Origin: Erodium maritimum
Taxonomy: Eukaryota; Streptophyta; Magnoliopsida; Geraniales; Geraniaceae
Reading direction: 5' to 3'
DNA: 64,000 nt
Assembly: GCA_963921825.1 (NCBI GenBank)
Contig: OY997590.1
Location: 50,795,039-50,859,038, forward strand
A model generated the notes under the pieces. That model ran no database searches. It saw nothing but the letters and a program-made list of their open reading frames with translations, and was not told the origin of the DNA. Shown here in pieces: positions 1 to 9,803 of the stretch (the first letter of the stretch is position 1; each line of letters opens with the position of its first letter). A program made the translations under genes and the position numbers.

Positions 1-553
1 AGATGATACGATGACTTTCCGGTGTGATATGATGGAGTTCGGGGACTGCGGTACGAGACATGTGCCGGTTGCTTTTGTGTGTGATACGTGTACTGTTGGT
101 TAATGTTTTATTGTGTGAAAGCGGTCGTTTGAGTGTGTTATAAGTTTGGGCTATGAACCCCGGTTTGGCAGTTAGTTATGTTGTACTAGTATGCCCTAAT
201 TGGACGGTTACTCGTGGTGGTTAGCCGATGTTCATTACCTTTACTACTTTCTCTACTGGGCGAAAGCTCACTCCCTTACCTTGTTGTTTTTCAGGTGTTG
301 AGCGGGATTGTGTTGGCAGGACATAGCTGAGCTTAGGAGCTGGCGAGTGTCTTGTCTAGTTGGTCTAGTGACGTACCGTGATTTGAACTAAGACCCGTTT
401 TTACGTTTTATTTAAGAGCTGTTGACTCTTTTATTTGAATTTTTGAAATTACAGTTTATTGTTTTAAGTTTATTTACTTTAAATTTTGCGTTAATTATCT
501 ATTATTTTAGTTCACGTCTCGAGTCCGGTCAAAACCGGATTTGGGGCGTGACA
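1..553 (+). repeat. 3' end of a Ty3-gypsy-type LTR (family B)
   Basis: This stretch is the reverse complement of the start of the LTR at 16391-16960. Shared parts include the block around the 'gcgaaagctcac' motif (about 250-275) and the terminal 'ggggcgtgaca'. The LTR therefore lies in plus orientation and its last base is 553. The rest of the element is outside the window. It is related to, but distinct from, the LTR of the gypsy element at 26997-39552. Confidence 0.7.
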
Positions 554-755
554 AGATGAGCCCATTGAGAAGAATGATAAGGGCTGTCCCATTTTGGGCA
601 AATTTGATAAATAGAGAAGAAATAGAATTTTTGTAGAGAGTGGGGTTTGAACCCGGGTCCGTGAGGTGCCAAGCTCTGATACCATATTTGAGGACCAACT
701 CAACTAAAAGCTCAAGCTGATAGTTGAAGGCCCAATTATAGTTATATTCTAACAA
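554..755 (-). repeat. Small LTR-retroelement relic with tRNA-Met primer site
   Basis: On the minus strand 'tggtatcagagc' (about 673-684) matches the usual plant primer binding site for initiator tRNA-Met. It directly follows a short AT-rich stretch (about 685-755) that begins with 'tgttagaatata' on the minus strand and could be a very short LTR. No protein is encoded. The left side is cut by the gypsy LTR end at 553. A TRIM-like origin is an inference. Confidence 0.4.
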
Positions 756-1361
756 ATTAGCAAAAAATATATTGAACATAATTAACAATACTAGCCTTAT
801 ATTGCATATTGTCTTCTTGTTTGTCTACCTCTGCTTTCCGCTCTCCACAACTAGGAGATGAAACGGTGATTAAAAAAAAGGATGATTTTTTTAACAACGG
901 AGTAGAATTTGAGAAGGAAATAGTAAGGAAACAATAGAGAACGTTTGTAGAAGAAAGATTGAAAGAAAATTTTGGCTGAAATTGATAAGAAACAATAACT
1001 TGGAAGAAAAAGCGTTGCCTTGAAAGATGAAATCCTGCTGGAACTCTGAATCTATATTGTGTTACTTTGTTTTGGAGAAGATAAGTTACTACTAAAGCGT
1101 TATGTTTCCTGAACAAATTATCGAGCTTTAGTGACAATCTAATAGGACCAACATTTTGTAAAATATGTGATGTGGCCTTCCTCCTTATCGAGGCCTTAGG
1201 CGACCGCCTAACTCGCCAAGTGGACGGGACGACCCTGATTGTTGACATATGATATCGATTTTTTTTACCTTTTTGTTAGACTTCCCCAATAATCTTTCAG
1301 TTGTTTATGTGTTCAGGGGTAAGCATATGCTGGAGCATCCTGTAAGAGGTGAAGGTAGACA
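756..1361. other. No gene recognised
   Basis: A minus-strand open frame at 757-1248 has no recognisable domain and strongly AT-driven composition. I do not regard it as a gene. Nothing else is visible here. Confidence 0.5.
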
Positions 1362-1370
1362 TTAATTCAA

Positions 1371-2814
1371 GGGAAAACTACTAATACCTACCCAAAACCA
1401 TGCCCATTTAACTGATGTTTACTCTGAAGTTTAAAGTTAACAGATACATACCCTTAAGTTTCGAAATGTAACTCAGACCCCTTCCGTCAGTCAGTTTACT
1501 GTTCACTTTTCAAAAAATGCCCCAAATACCCTTAACTATTACTCAAATCTACACCCCCTACCTTCTAACTCTAAACCCTAAATTTTTTAATTCTTTTTAT
1601 TTACAAAAATAATTTTATTTTACAACAAATTAGTTTTTTTAGTAAAATAAAATTTTAAAAATCATATTTTATTTGAAAAAATTAGTTTTTATTTGAAAAA
1701 ATCAGAATTTATTTGAAAAAAATCATAGTTATTTATCAGAATATATATATATATAAATCAGATTATTTATTGTTTTTTTAATTTTAACTTTTTTTTCGAA
1801 TTTCTTAAATAAAAACCACCGTCCTCGGTGAGAACGAGCCATTGAAAACGTTATTGGAGAAGTTGAGGAGGCGGAGACCGGAGATAGCGAAGATCTCCGG
1901 AGGGATAGGGCCGGAGAGTGAGTTGGCAGCGACTGTGAGGTTAGCGAGGAAGCGAAGGTGGGAAACATCGGGGGAGAGAGTTCCGGAGAGGTGATGTGGC
2001 GGTGGGAGTCGCAAGTGACGCCGGACCAGGTGCAGTGGTTAATGGAGGCGTTCCAGTTGGCGAGCGCAAAGCTGAGGAAGAATACTGTCCTACGACGACG
2101 GTGAGGTAGATCTGAGACGACGAGCTCGGCCCCGAGCTGTCGCCGCCGTTGATTTGGGGTGGATCTGAGACGAAGAACTCGTCCGGAGCCATCTGCTGCC
2201 GTTGATTTGGGGTAGATCGGATGAGTTTGTGGACATAAAGTAAGTGAGAGTGAGATGAGGTTAGGAAAGATGAGGAGAGTGTGTTTTTGAGCTCGTGGAC
2301 ATAAGGGATCTGTTGTGAAATCTGATGAGGAGAGAGTGTTATTGAATTAAATCTGAATTTTACTGAATAAAAATGATTTTTTGAAAATAATTAAAATCTT
2401 TTTTTTTTGTTAAATAAAAACTGATTTTCTAAACATAAAATCTGATTTTTTTTAAATAAAAACTGATTTTTTCAAATAAATTTTGATTTTAAAAAATTAA
2501 AATCTGTTTTTTAAAAATATAACTGATTTAAAAATAAATAAAAACTGTTTTTTAAAAAATAAAATCAGATTTTTGTAAACTATTTTTTTTGAAAACCTTA
2601 ATTTAATTTTGATTTATAGAATATAAAAAATGAACAGGGTTAAGGGTATTTTGGGCATTTTTGAAAAAGTGAACAGTAAAGTGACTGAGCTGACTGACGG
2701 AAGAGGTTTTGAGTTACATTTCGAAATTTAAGGGTATGTATCTGTTAACTTTAAACTTCAGAGTAAAAATCAGTTAAATGGGCATGATTTTGGGTAGGTA
2801 TTAGTAGTTTTCCC
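1371..2814. mobile_element. Pack-MULE (Mutator-like element with captured gene fragment)
   Basis: The element has long inverted terminal repeats of about 170 bp: 1371-1545 matches the reverse complement of 2640-2814, with the end 'gggaaaactactaatacc'. A perfect 9-bp target duplication, 'ttaattcaa', flanks it at 1362-1370 and 2815-2823. Nine base pairs is the hallmark of Mutator-like elements. The centre (about 1800-2250) is GC-rich and contains a piece of a leucine-rich receptor kinase gene, while the arms are AT-rich tandem-like sequence. No transposase is present, so the element is non-autonomous. Confidence 0.9.
1808..2085 (-). pseudogene. Captured fragment of a BAM/CLAVATA1-type LRR receptor kinase
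   Basis: On the minus strand two frames together read like the N-terminal LRR cap and first repeats of BAM-type receptor kinases. One frame has 'WNASINHCTWSGVTCDS' (near 2020-2075). After a frame change, the next has 'LSGTLSPDVSHLRFL', 'LSGPIPPEI' and 'NVFNGSF' (about 1830-1990). These motifs are characteristic of the BAM1/2/3 ectodomain, as known for the family. Only about 90 residues are present, with a frameshift and no signal peptide, membrane segment or kinase. The fragment lies inside a Mutator-like element and is therefore a transduplicated piece. It could only act, if at all, as a source of antisense or small RNA. Confidence 0.8.
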
Positions 2815-2875
2815 TTAATTCAAATTTCGTCTCCGAGACTAACATGGAAAAGCCATGCAAGACAATTTTCTTCTA

Positions 2876-3187
2876 GGGATAATAGTTCAAAACTACCCTA
2901 AAGTTTCATCCACAAACAAGTTGATGCACAAAGTTTCGTCCACGCTTTGTGGCTACCCTGAAGTTTTGTCCACAATTTTTTTTAGTTTTGACATAATAGG
3001 GATGTTCAGAATGATGGTCTGGGGCCTTTGGGCAGTGCTTCCCGGATTGAATAGAAGCGTGGACAAAACTTCAATGCACCCACAAAAGCGTGGACAAAAC
3101 TTCAGGGTAGCCACACAGCGTGGACAAAACTTTGTGCATCAACTCATTTGTGGACGAAACTTTATGGTAGTTTTGGACAATCATCCC
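2876..3187. mobile_element. Mutator-like MITE, 312 bp
   Basis: Inverted repeats of about 98 bp run from each end (2876-2972 and 3089-3187). Each contains the phrase 'gtggacaaaac' or its complement several times. A perfect 9-bp target duplication, 'tttcttcta', is seen at 2867-2875 and 3188-3196. The open frame crossing it (2855-3313) is a by-product of the repeats and not a gene. Confidence 0.9.
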
Positions 3188-3786
3188 TTTCTTCTATACT
3201 GTACCAAAGTGGAGAAAAGAGGTGAACAAGTAACACGAGAGAAGGAAAGTTGGATGATAAGGCAGTGGAGCATAGGAGAAATAAGTAGGGTTTTTATATG
3301 TTCGGGGTGGTAGGGTTTCGTCCATAAATCGCCCCTGTATGGACGACAATGGGCCCACCCCAAAAATCATTTTCATTGATTGAAAGACGAACTATAATTG
3401 GGTTAAATATATAACCCTATCCTTTTGTACTGGTCACAAATAGTACGCTACCCAAATGTAAAGATATAAAATGAAATGCTTTGGATAATTTCATTAAAGA
3501 GTCTATACTCTTTTATATAGGAGATTACAAGATCCTTAAAAAGAAACGAATAATATATGATGGTATAATTTAATTGTTGTAAAATTCTTATTAGTAAAAA
3601 CTAAAGCATGACATGTTATGACATATTTGCCTCTTTCATTTGAATAAGTTGTCTATATGAGTTGAAAGACTATTTTACCACTCTTCATCAATAATTCGGA
3701 AAAATTTACGATTTGACCCTTTCCTTCCAGTGGTTTTGGTCCATGGCCTCGCTTTTTTCGTAATTTCTTTTTGATTTTTTATTTAA

Positions 3787-4148
3787 GGGGTAATATCATA
3801 AAGCACCATATAAGTATACGCCATTATCAAATAACACCCTAAGTTACCACTTTATCATCCGAGACATGTATATACTCAAATTTTATCACTGTTTGAATTT
3901 CTATTACTTTTTCTATTAATTGTTTTTGAAATTCCGAAAATACCCTCCCTTCTAAAACCATAAATCTCATACATGACTTCTAGGATTACTAAAGTGCCAC
4001 ACCACTTCACTTTAAATCAACAAAAAACTAACAGAAATTCAAACAATGATAATTTTGTGATATATACATGTGTCAGATGATAAAGTGGTAAGTTAGGGTG
4101 TTATTTGCTAATGGCGTATACCTATATGGTGCTTTATGATATTACCCC
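3787..4148. mobile_element. Mutator-like MITE, 362 bp
   Basis: Inverted repeats of over 100 bp start with 'ggggtaatatcataaagcac' and end with its complement. A perfect 9-bp target duplication, 'tttatttaa', is present at 3778-3786 and 4149-4157. The related copy B (about 15970-16010) runs through the corresponding position without the insert, so an empty site is visible within the same window. Confidence 0.92.
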
Positions 4149-4721
4149 TTTATTTAATCCAATTAACTTGCGAAATGACATGTATACCCTTAGTAAAACA
4201 CAGTATAATTTACTTTGGTATTTTTTTAGTTTTCCTAAAACTTAATAAATCAAATGACAATTGTACCCTTATTGAAACTTAACCCAAAACGTTTCTCTGT
4301 CGGGATTCGAATTCCCCGTATTGTGTTCAGAACCATCTTTGTCGACGTCTCCAATCCACAACATCGGTTCCATATTGGGAGCGACGTCGCCTCGAAATCG
4401 AGCAACCCATGACCTAGGTACGTGGATACGGTTGTGTCATCATATGTGTAGATACGTCTGTTGGTTTAACGTGGGTGTAGATAGCTTATGATTATGTTGT
4501 TGAAGTTGTATCAGAAGGAAATTGGGGATTTACACTCAATTCGTGTTTACAGTACTCCCCCCAAACTCCAATTAGGGAAAGACGACTTATGTTGGGTATT
4601 TTTATCGGTGGTTATTTAACACAGTATGAGAATTTATATTCCCAGTATGTGGATTTTGGAAAAAAAATGTTATGTTGTAATGGTTTTTGTCCCTTCTATC
4701 AGGCTATAATCCTTCAATAAT

Positions 4722-4907
4722 ATGGAGCGAACAAAAAATTGTAGTGATTTGAATGACCGACCATGTGGACCACTAGAACAACAACCAGCAAATAGGGAAG
4801 AAACAATAATAATTCATCCTCAGTTGAAGTCGTTAATAACCGAAGATAGACATTTTAAAGCCAATATCTGCAGAAAAATTAAACCACTAGAATTACAAAG
4901 AACATAA
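4722..4907 (+). pseudogene. 5' fragment of a DUF1985-family protein gene
   Basis: A 61-codon frame begins 'MERTKNCSDL' and parallels the start of the longer copy at 18668 ('MELTNNFEYG'). Shared features are a proline-rich stretch, a conserved 'PQLKSLITEDRHF'-like segment and the same upstream sequence. The similarity stops near residue 50 and the DUF1985 core is absent, so this is a truncated copy. Downstream (4910-5000) lies a short imperfect direct repeat of 'ttctaccttgggtctttattt' type. Confidence 0.5.
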
Positions 4908-5869
4908 AAATTCTACCTTAAGCCTTTATTTAGATTTTTTTTTGTAAAAACCTTCTACCTTGGGTCTTTATTTGGACTTTCTCTAAAAGCCCAAAAATCA
5001 TTGGTTACTCTTGCAATTTTTTTTCTAGTACCGATCCTGATCCATGATAGTAAAGATTACCTATTATGATCACGCTCTTTCAAAATTTCAAAATATTTAG
5101 TTATATGCGTTGTGTTTATTTATATATTAATTTAACATACAATTATTCTGATTCATAGAGAAATTGGGTGGTCACCGCGTCACTGGTGCACTAAATATCA
5201 TTATTAACGAGAAAAGTAGATGTGTATCCACGCGTATTACACATGAACCCATATATTTAATCGATTTCCAACTAACCCATCACGCCTGCCCACAACAGTT
5301 CATACGATAAACATTCATATTAAAAATACATAACATTTTATTGAAATTTAATTGTAGTTGCACATTTTAAGGGGTTTTAATACATCGTTACACATTTATA
5401 TGTAAGTTACACTATATCTACGAGCTTTAATATGACATAACAATTTCCATCATTTTGAAGGAGATCTATCTTTGATAACAGATTGGATACTTCGAGATAA
5501 CATACTAGAGTCAATGACTTTTCAAATCACTTCCGTTAAGATCTATCATCAGAATCATCGGGAAGACACGACACTGAGCTGAATGTGTAAATGCAAAAAG
5601 CTCGCAATTACCATTTCCAAAAACAATGTCATTTTCCAGTACCTAAAACACAAACGCCAAAAACACCCCAAAAATGAATAAAACCTAAAACGCAAACACC
5701 AAAAACAACATAACTAGAGAATTATAATCATATGATCCTAGAAGAGTTAGGAACCCAACTACTATAATGAGCACGCATCACTACTTCAAGTTCCCTAGAA
5801 CCTTTTTCAACCGAACCTTTGTAACATGTCCAAAAATCTCGCCACAGTGTAGATAATATTTTCTTGTGC
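4908..5869. other. AT-rich intergenic DNA, nothing recognised
   Basis: No open frame with recognisable similarity and no clear terminal repeats were found. A run of near-repeated phrases at 5640-5710 ('aaaacgcaaacaccaaaaac') is the only local structure noticed. Confidence 0.4.
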
Positions 5870-7365
5870 GCCCATTAATCAATTACGAGAAACCCTGAAA
5901 TAGACATCTAGTTGAGCAGGGGCGTCACTAAAGTCGACCTGAAGTTGTGGAGGTAACCGATGTGAGAAAGGAACGAGCGCCCGATCTAGACCATCGTATA
6001 AATCTGTATTAAAGATCGTGTCTAATTCACCAACGTTCGCGACTAAATCAGTCAACTTGTCTGACTAGTTTCCCGAATGACCAATGATATCAATCCAGAG
6101 AAACCGACCCACAAACAATACTCGATCTACACAGTCTGAAATAGAGAAGAACCACGGGTGCAGCGCCTTCAAGTCGTTAGCTTATAAGGTTGTCCAAACA
6201 GCCTGATCCTCACATGACATAAGAAAATCCCGAGATCCTAAGTCGAGATGGTCTACTTGTAAGATCCATGCAAACCGGAGACCCGCATTGTATCGACCTT
6301 GATCACACAAAGAGCCGACATCTTCTCAAAGCAAGGGGCATCGATATGATACACAAGTCTGGTCGGAAATGAGAAGGAGCAAGGTCCTCCAAGGGGAAGC
6401 ATTCTGCTTACATCCCTCGAAGCAAACCACATCATTTGTCCAGTTGTCCCTGCCACTTTTTGCCCGATTCCACTGTAATCTTCCAACCTCCAAAGTGTGA
6501 GCCGTTCAAAGCCGAAACAGCATGACCCAAGCCATCGAACCTTTTGAAATACACATTGGCACACCGTTGACCCTTCGAAGTGAACTTAGAGCCAACATCA
6601 ACAACAGTAGTGATTCCAAATAGGACGCGAAGGGTCATGAGTTGTTCAATGACGGAGTTGGGAAAATTAGTCAGAAAGGCCTGATGTTCGTTGTTTGGTA
6701 GCTCAATACTTGGAGCGTTTGGTCCTTTTCGTCTACGAACAACAACGTTCAAGTCCCTCCTACCGCAGATTCCTTCTGCAGCAAAACAGATGAAATCACA
6801 AACACGAATGTGTGTTTCGGAATAGCAGATGGAAATGGAGCAACATAATTAGCGACATTAAAGTCATTACCCAAAACCGCTATGCCATTACAGGAGCTCA
6901 TGTATAGTTGAAAAGGCACTACGAGGGGAGGGATTTCCACTTCTACGGCGGTCGGAAGCTTGTGGGAGGGGACCAGTTGTAGGCCGGAAGAGGGACTGGC
7001 CGAGTGGCCGTCAATGGACGGTCGGTAGGGGTAGTGGCGCTACGAGAGGATTGTTTCCTGCCATGTTTTCTTCTATGGCGATGGCTTTGATCTTATTTGT
7101 GCCCACCGTGCCCACAGTGCCTGTGTCGGCGATCGCAGATTGTCCCGGAAGGGTTCCCGAGACAAACACTCCGACGTGCTTCCTATCCTTTTTGGTGAGT
7201 TTCACCAACTCTGATTCCGACTACGTATTCAATCGAGCTTGTTCGCGAAGATGAATAACAAGGCCTACTCCTCTCTAGAACTCGCAGGTCATCCTTTGGA
7301 CCGAGATCAACCACTATAGTGGTTGGCCAAGTCTGCTTTTTTTCGTTAGACTCTGAGCATTGCAC
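5870..7365 (-). pseudogene. Decayed RRM + DUF4283-like ORF1 of a LINE-type element
   Basis: On the minus strand the frame at 6432-6752 contains an RNA-recognition-motif pattern. An RNP2-like 'FLTNFP' is followed by an RNP1-like 'CANVYFKRF' and then 'VSALNGSHFGGWKITVE'. Farther downstream (about 6200-5880), across several stops and frame changes, a second pattern appears. It resembles the 'Rv-lW-di-G' core seen in DUF4283/ORF1 proteins ('LKALHPWFF', 'RVLFVGRFLWIDIIG'). Upstream pieces (6749-7365) are low-similarity. RRM followed by a DUF4283-like region is typical of ORF1 in some plant L1 LINEs. No endonuclease or reverse transcriptase follows. A decayed host RNA-binding gene is the alternative. 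Confidence 0.45.
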
Positions 7366-7424
7366 CCTCTTTGGTGGCAGAGCTGCATATACAAGGTAGG
7401 GTTAAAGTTCAGCGCGTGTGGCGC

Positions 7425-8479
7425 TGTGAAACAAGGAAAATACGATAATATATTGATGATGTCTTGATTTTATTAATAAAAAATGGAATAGAACTCTGCT
7501 TATATAGAGTAGCACTAACATTTAACTAACGTATTAATGGGACTCTTCACTTCCTAACTACCTAATCAATGGTAGACTCTTTAACTACTCATCATTAGTT
7601 CATATTCTAGCACTTCCTTCATGTGCAAACTGATAACATAACAAGTTTGACGAAAACAAACATCAATATGACATAAGATTAACATACACACTTGTACACA
7701 CCATTGGAGTTGGGTTTTACCGATGCACACATGGACATCTTGGAATCAAGGTTCTAGAAATCGCTAGGCGCTAGTCGGACGGCTAGGGCATTTAGGGGAT
7801 TAATCAGGGATTAATGGAGAATTAATTGGAGAATTAATCGGATCGACGAACAAAGAAATGGCGCCTAGGCGTGGCTTGGTCGGGAGTTTTAGAACACTGC
7901 TTGGAACAGAGTCTAGTAAACTACATATCGAGGCAGACCAATTGCTACACACTTAGGTAGCCCATCTCTCAACAATAACAGATGAAGAAAACTAGTTAGA
8001 AAATGCATTAGGGTGATGTCGACACATGGCTGGCAACGGTGGTGCGTACTGTTCACAGAGGCGGGTATTGTTCACACGCGGCAGAACAACTAGCATTTCA
8101 GAAAGAAAAAAAAGGCTTGTCTCAATGTATGCTGAAGAGGTAGAGGGCGATGCTCATAGTGTAACACCTTACCCACCCGTTCAATCATAATTTAACGAGT
8201 GAGCAAAACAACTCACTCCATTTTAACCTAGGATCAAAACTTACTATGATACCATGTAAAACCAGGAAAATATAGAGAATATACTGATGATATCTTGATT
8301 AAAAGAAAAATAGTAGCTCTTTATTTATAGCGAATAACAATAACATTTAACAATCTTACTAATGGTAGACTATTTACCTTCTAACATTTAACTACATTAC
8401 TAAAGGTAGACTCTTCCCCTCCTAACTACTTATTTGACAGTGAGCTCTTTAATTACTCATCACTAATTCATACTCTAAA
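7425..8479 (-). mobile_element. Candidate TRIM (miniature LTR retrotransposon)
   Basis: Two direct repeats of about 190-225 bp (7425-7612 and 8255-8479) share blocks such as 'aggaaaata', 'tgatgatatcttgatt', 'taacatttaac', 'atggtagac' and 'actcatca'. Next to the right repeat the minus strand reads 'tggtatcatagtaa' (8241-8254), a tRNA-Met primer site with one or two changes. A purine-rich 'catgaaggaag' borders the left repeat on the minus strand. The interior of about 640 bp has no coding capacity and holds a hAT MITE. Total length near 1.05 kb fits TRIMs. The repeats are clearly diverged, so the element is old. No target duplication was recognised. Confidence 0.6.
7747..7899. mobile_element. 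hAT-type MITE, 153 bp
   Basis: The ends are 'caaggttctagaaat' and, on the complement, 'cagtgttctaaaact'. Subterminal 'gctaggcgc' and 'gcgcctaggc' phrases are typical of a widespread plant hAT MITE type. An 8-bp target duplication with one mismatch is present: 'cttggaat' (7739-7746) and 'cttggaac' (7900-7907). Confidence 0.75.
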
Positions 8480-9803
8480 TGGAGCCATCTTTTACCACCC
8501 ATTATCATACTCTTGACTTTTCCATAATCTTTTTGACACTTTTCCGTACCCATCTTCAGGTTGTCAACGCTCTCCTATGACCCTTATTTTCAGATATTCA
8601 CTGCTCTCACCCTTGTGAAGGTGAAAGTGGTAAGAATCATGATTCAATGCCGTTGGCAAATATATACAAGTAAGAAGCCAAGCCAGCATCAAATCTAGGG
8701 CGTTGTCTTACTAACCAAAAATGTTCGAGAACAATAGCTTTGGGAATACATTCGTACTTGTTACACAGGGCGGGTGTTGTAAGGGTGAAAACTCTACATA
8801 TCATAATTGCTATTCAAAGGAACAGTAATAGATCCAAAACTTGAGCACTTACATGCTGCATTTTTGTTTTCGGATCAGCTGCTGCTTCAAATTGTCCATG
8901 CTCACATCTTATTGCACTCTCTCATAATCAAGGACTAGTTTTCTCTGCATAATGCATATGAGAATGGCAACAAACTTCATCATTAACTTCACAAAAGCAG
9001 ATTATCCAAACTATCTATGATATCCATTCAGTAAGTAGTAGCAATTGGTAATTGCAAATTCATTCCTTCATAACATGTCATGGGAACTTATTGATTTGGG
9101 CCTATATGGCTTGTGAACATTTTAAACTTTTAGGACTATGAATCGGGATCAGTCCTAATTCATATGGTCACATTCGGGTTTGAAATGAACACGACATTCC
9201 ATGTTTGGTAAAAAGTAGTGCAAGCAGGCCTGATCGAACACCGTGCAGTGCACATTACTATTTTACTGTAAAAGAAGGTACCTTGAATCCAAAAGGACTA
9301 GCTAGGTAATACAGTTGATGGCACTCGAAAGCTGCTGCAGCACCCAGATCAATGAGCTTGAATCCCCAGATCCTGCTACTACATGATAAAACACAATCTT
9401 TACGGGAAAAAGAAAGAGAGGGATTGAAACTTGCCAAAATGAAGACCATTTACCTTCAGAGAATATAAAATTATGTCGTGTAAGCAATCCCTGTTGAGTG
9501 ATTATTTAAATGATATGACCTTCCATTTTCAACTCCTTGTCAATTCAAGGCCTCTTCAAGAATCATTGATTCTCTACCTGCCATTTGTTATCATTATCAC
9601 AAAGGTCTGCATTTAGTAATCTACACTAACCCCAAACATGGCATTCATTTGAATTAAACAACAGAAGGCTGAACCAGGTAACCCAGAAAGGTGTTAGTAA
9701 GAGCCATGAATTATCTTATTGCCTTATTGGCCAGCAAGAAAGGGGGAAAATGCAGAATAATATACCATTTGGTATTCTTCAGACATATTTCCACAGCTTC
9801 TTA
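8480..9803. other. Intergenic DNA and probable 3' flank of the PPR gene
   Basis: No convincing coding region is visible on either strand; the short open frames here lack domains. The right part (about 9500-9803) probably includes the 3' untranslated region of the minus-strand PPR gene, but I see no clear polyadenylation signal that decides its end. Confidence 0.4.

Larger units (their letters stand above)
3700..4907 (+). mobile_element. DUF1985-type element, copy A (5' part)
   Basis: The segment is collinear with copy B at about 15920-18790. It shares the 'gttttggtcc' block, the 'gacgtctccaatcca' block, the 'gtagatacgt' block and the start of the coding region. It breaks off soon after the start of the protein. 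The segment is interrupted by a MITE at 3787-4148. DUF1985 proteins are common in plant Mutator-like elements that also carry a Ulp1-type protease, so assignment to such an element is a family-based inference. Terminal repeats were not found. Confidence 0.55.

Noticed and set aside
660-690. tRNA-like sequence ('ggtttgaacccgggtcc' with 'ctctgatacca')
   Set aside because: Only primer-site and T-loop-like phrases are present. A full cloverleaf cannot be folded by eye, and the context is a retroelement primer site.
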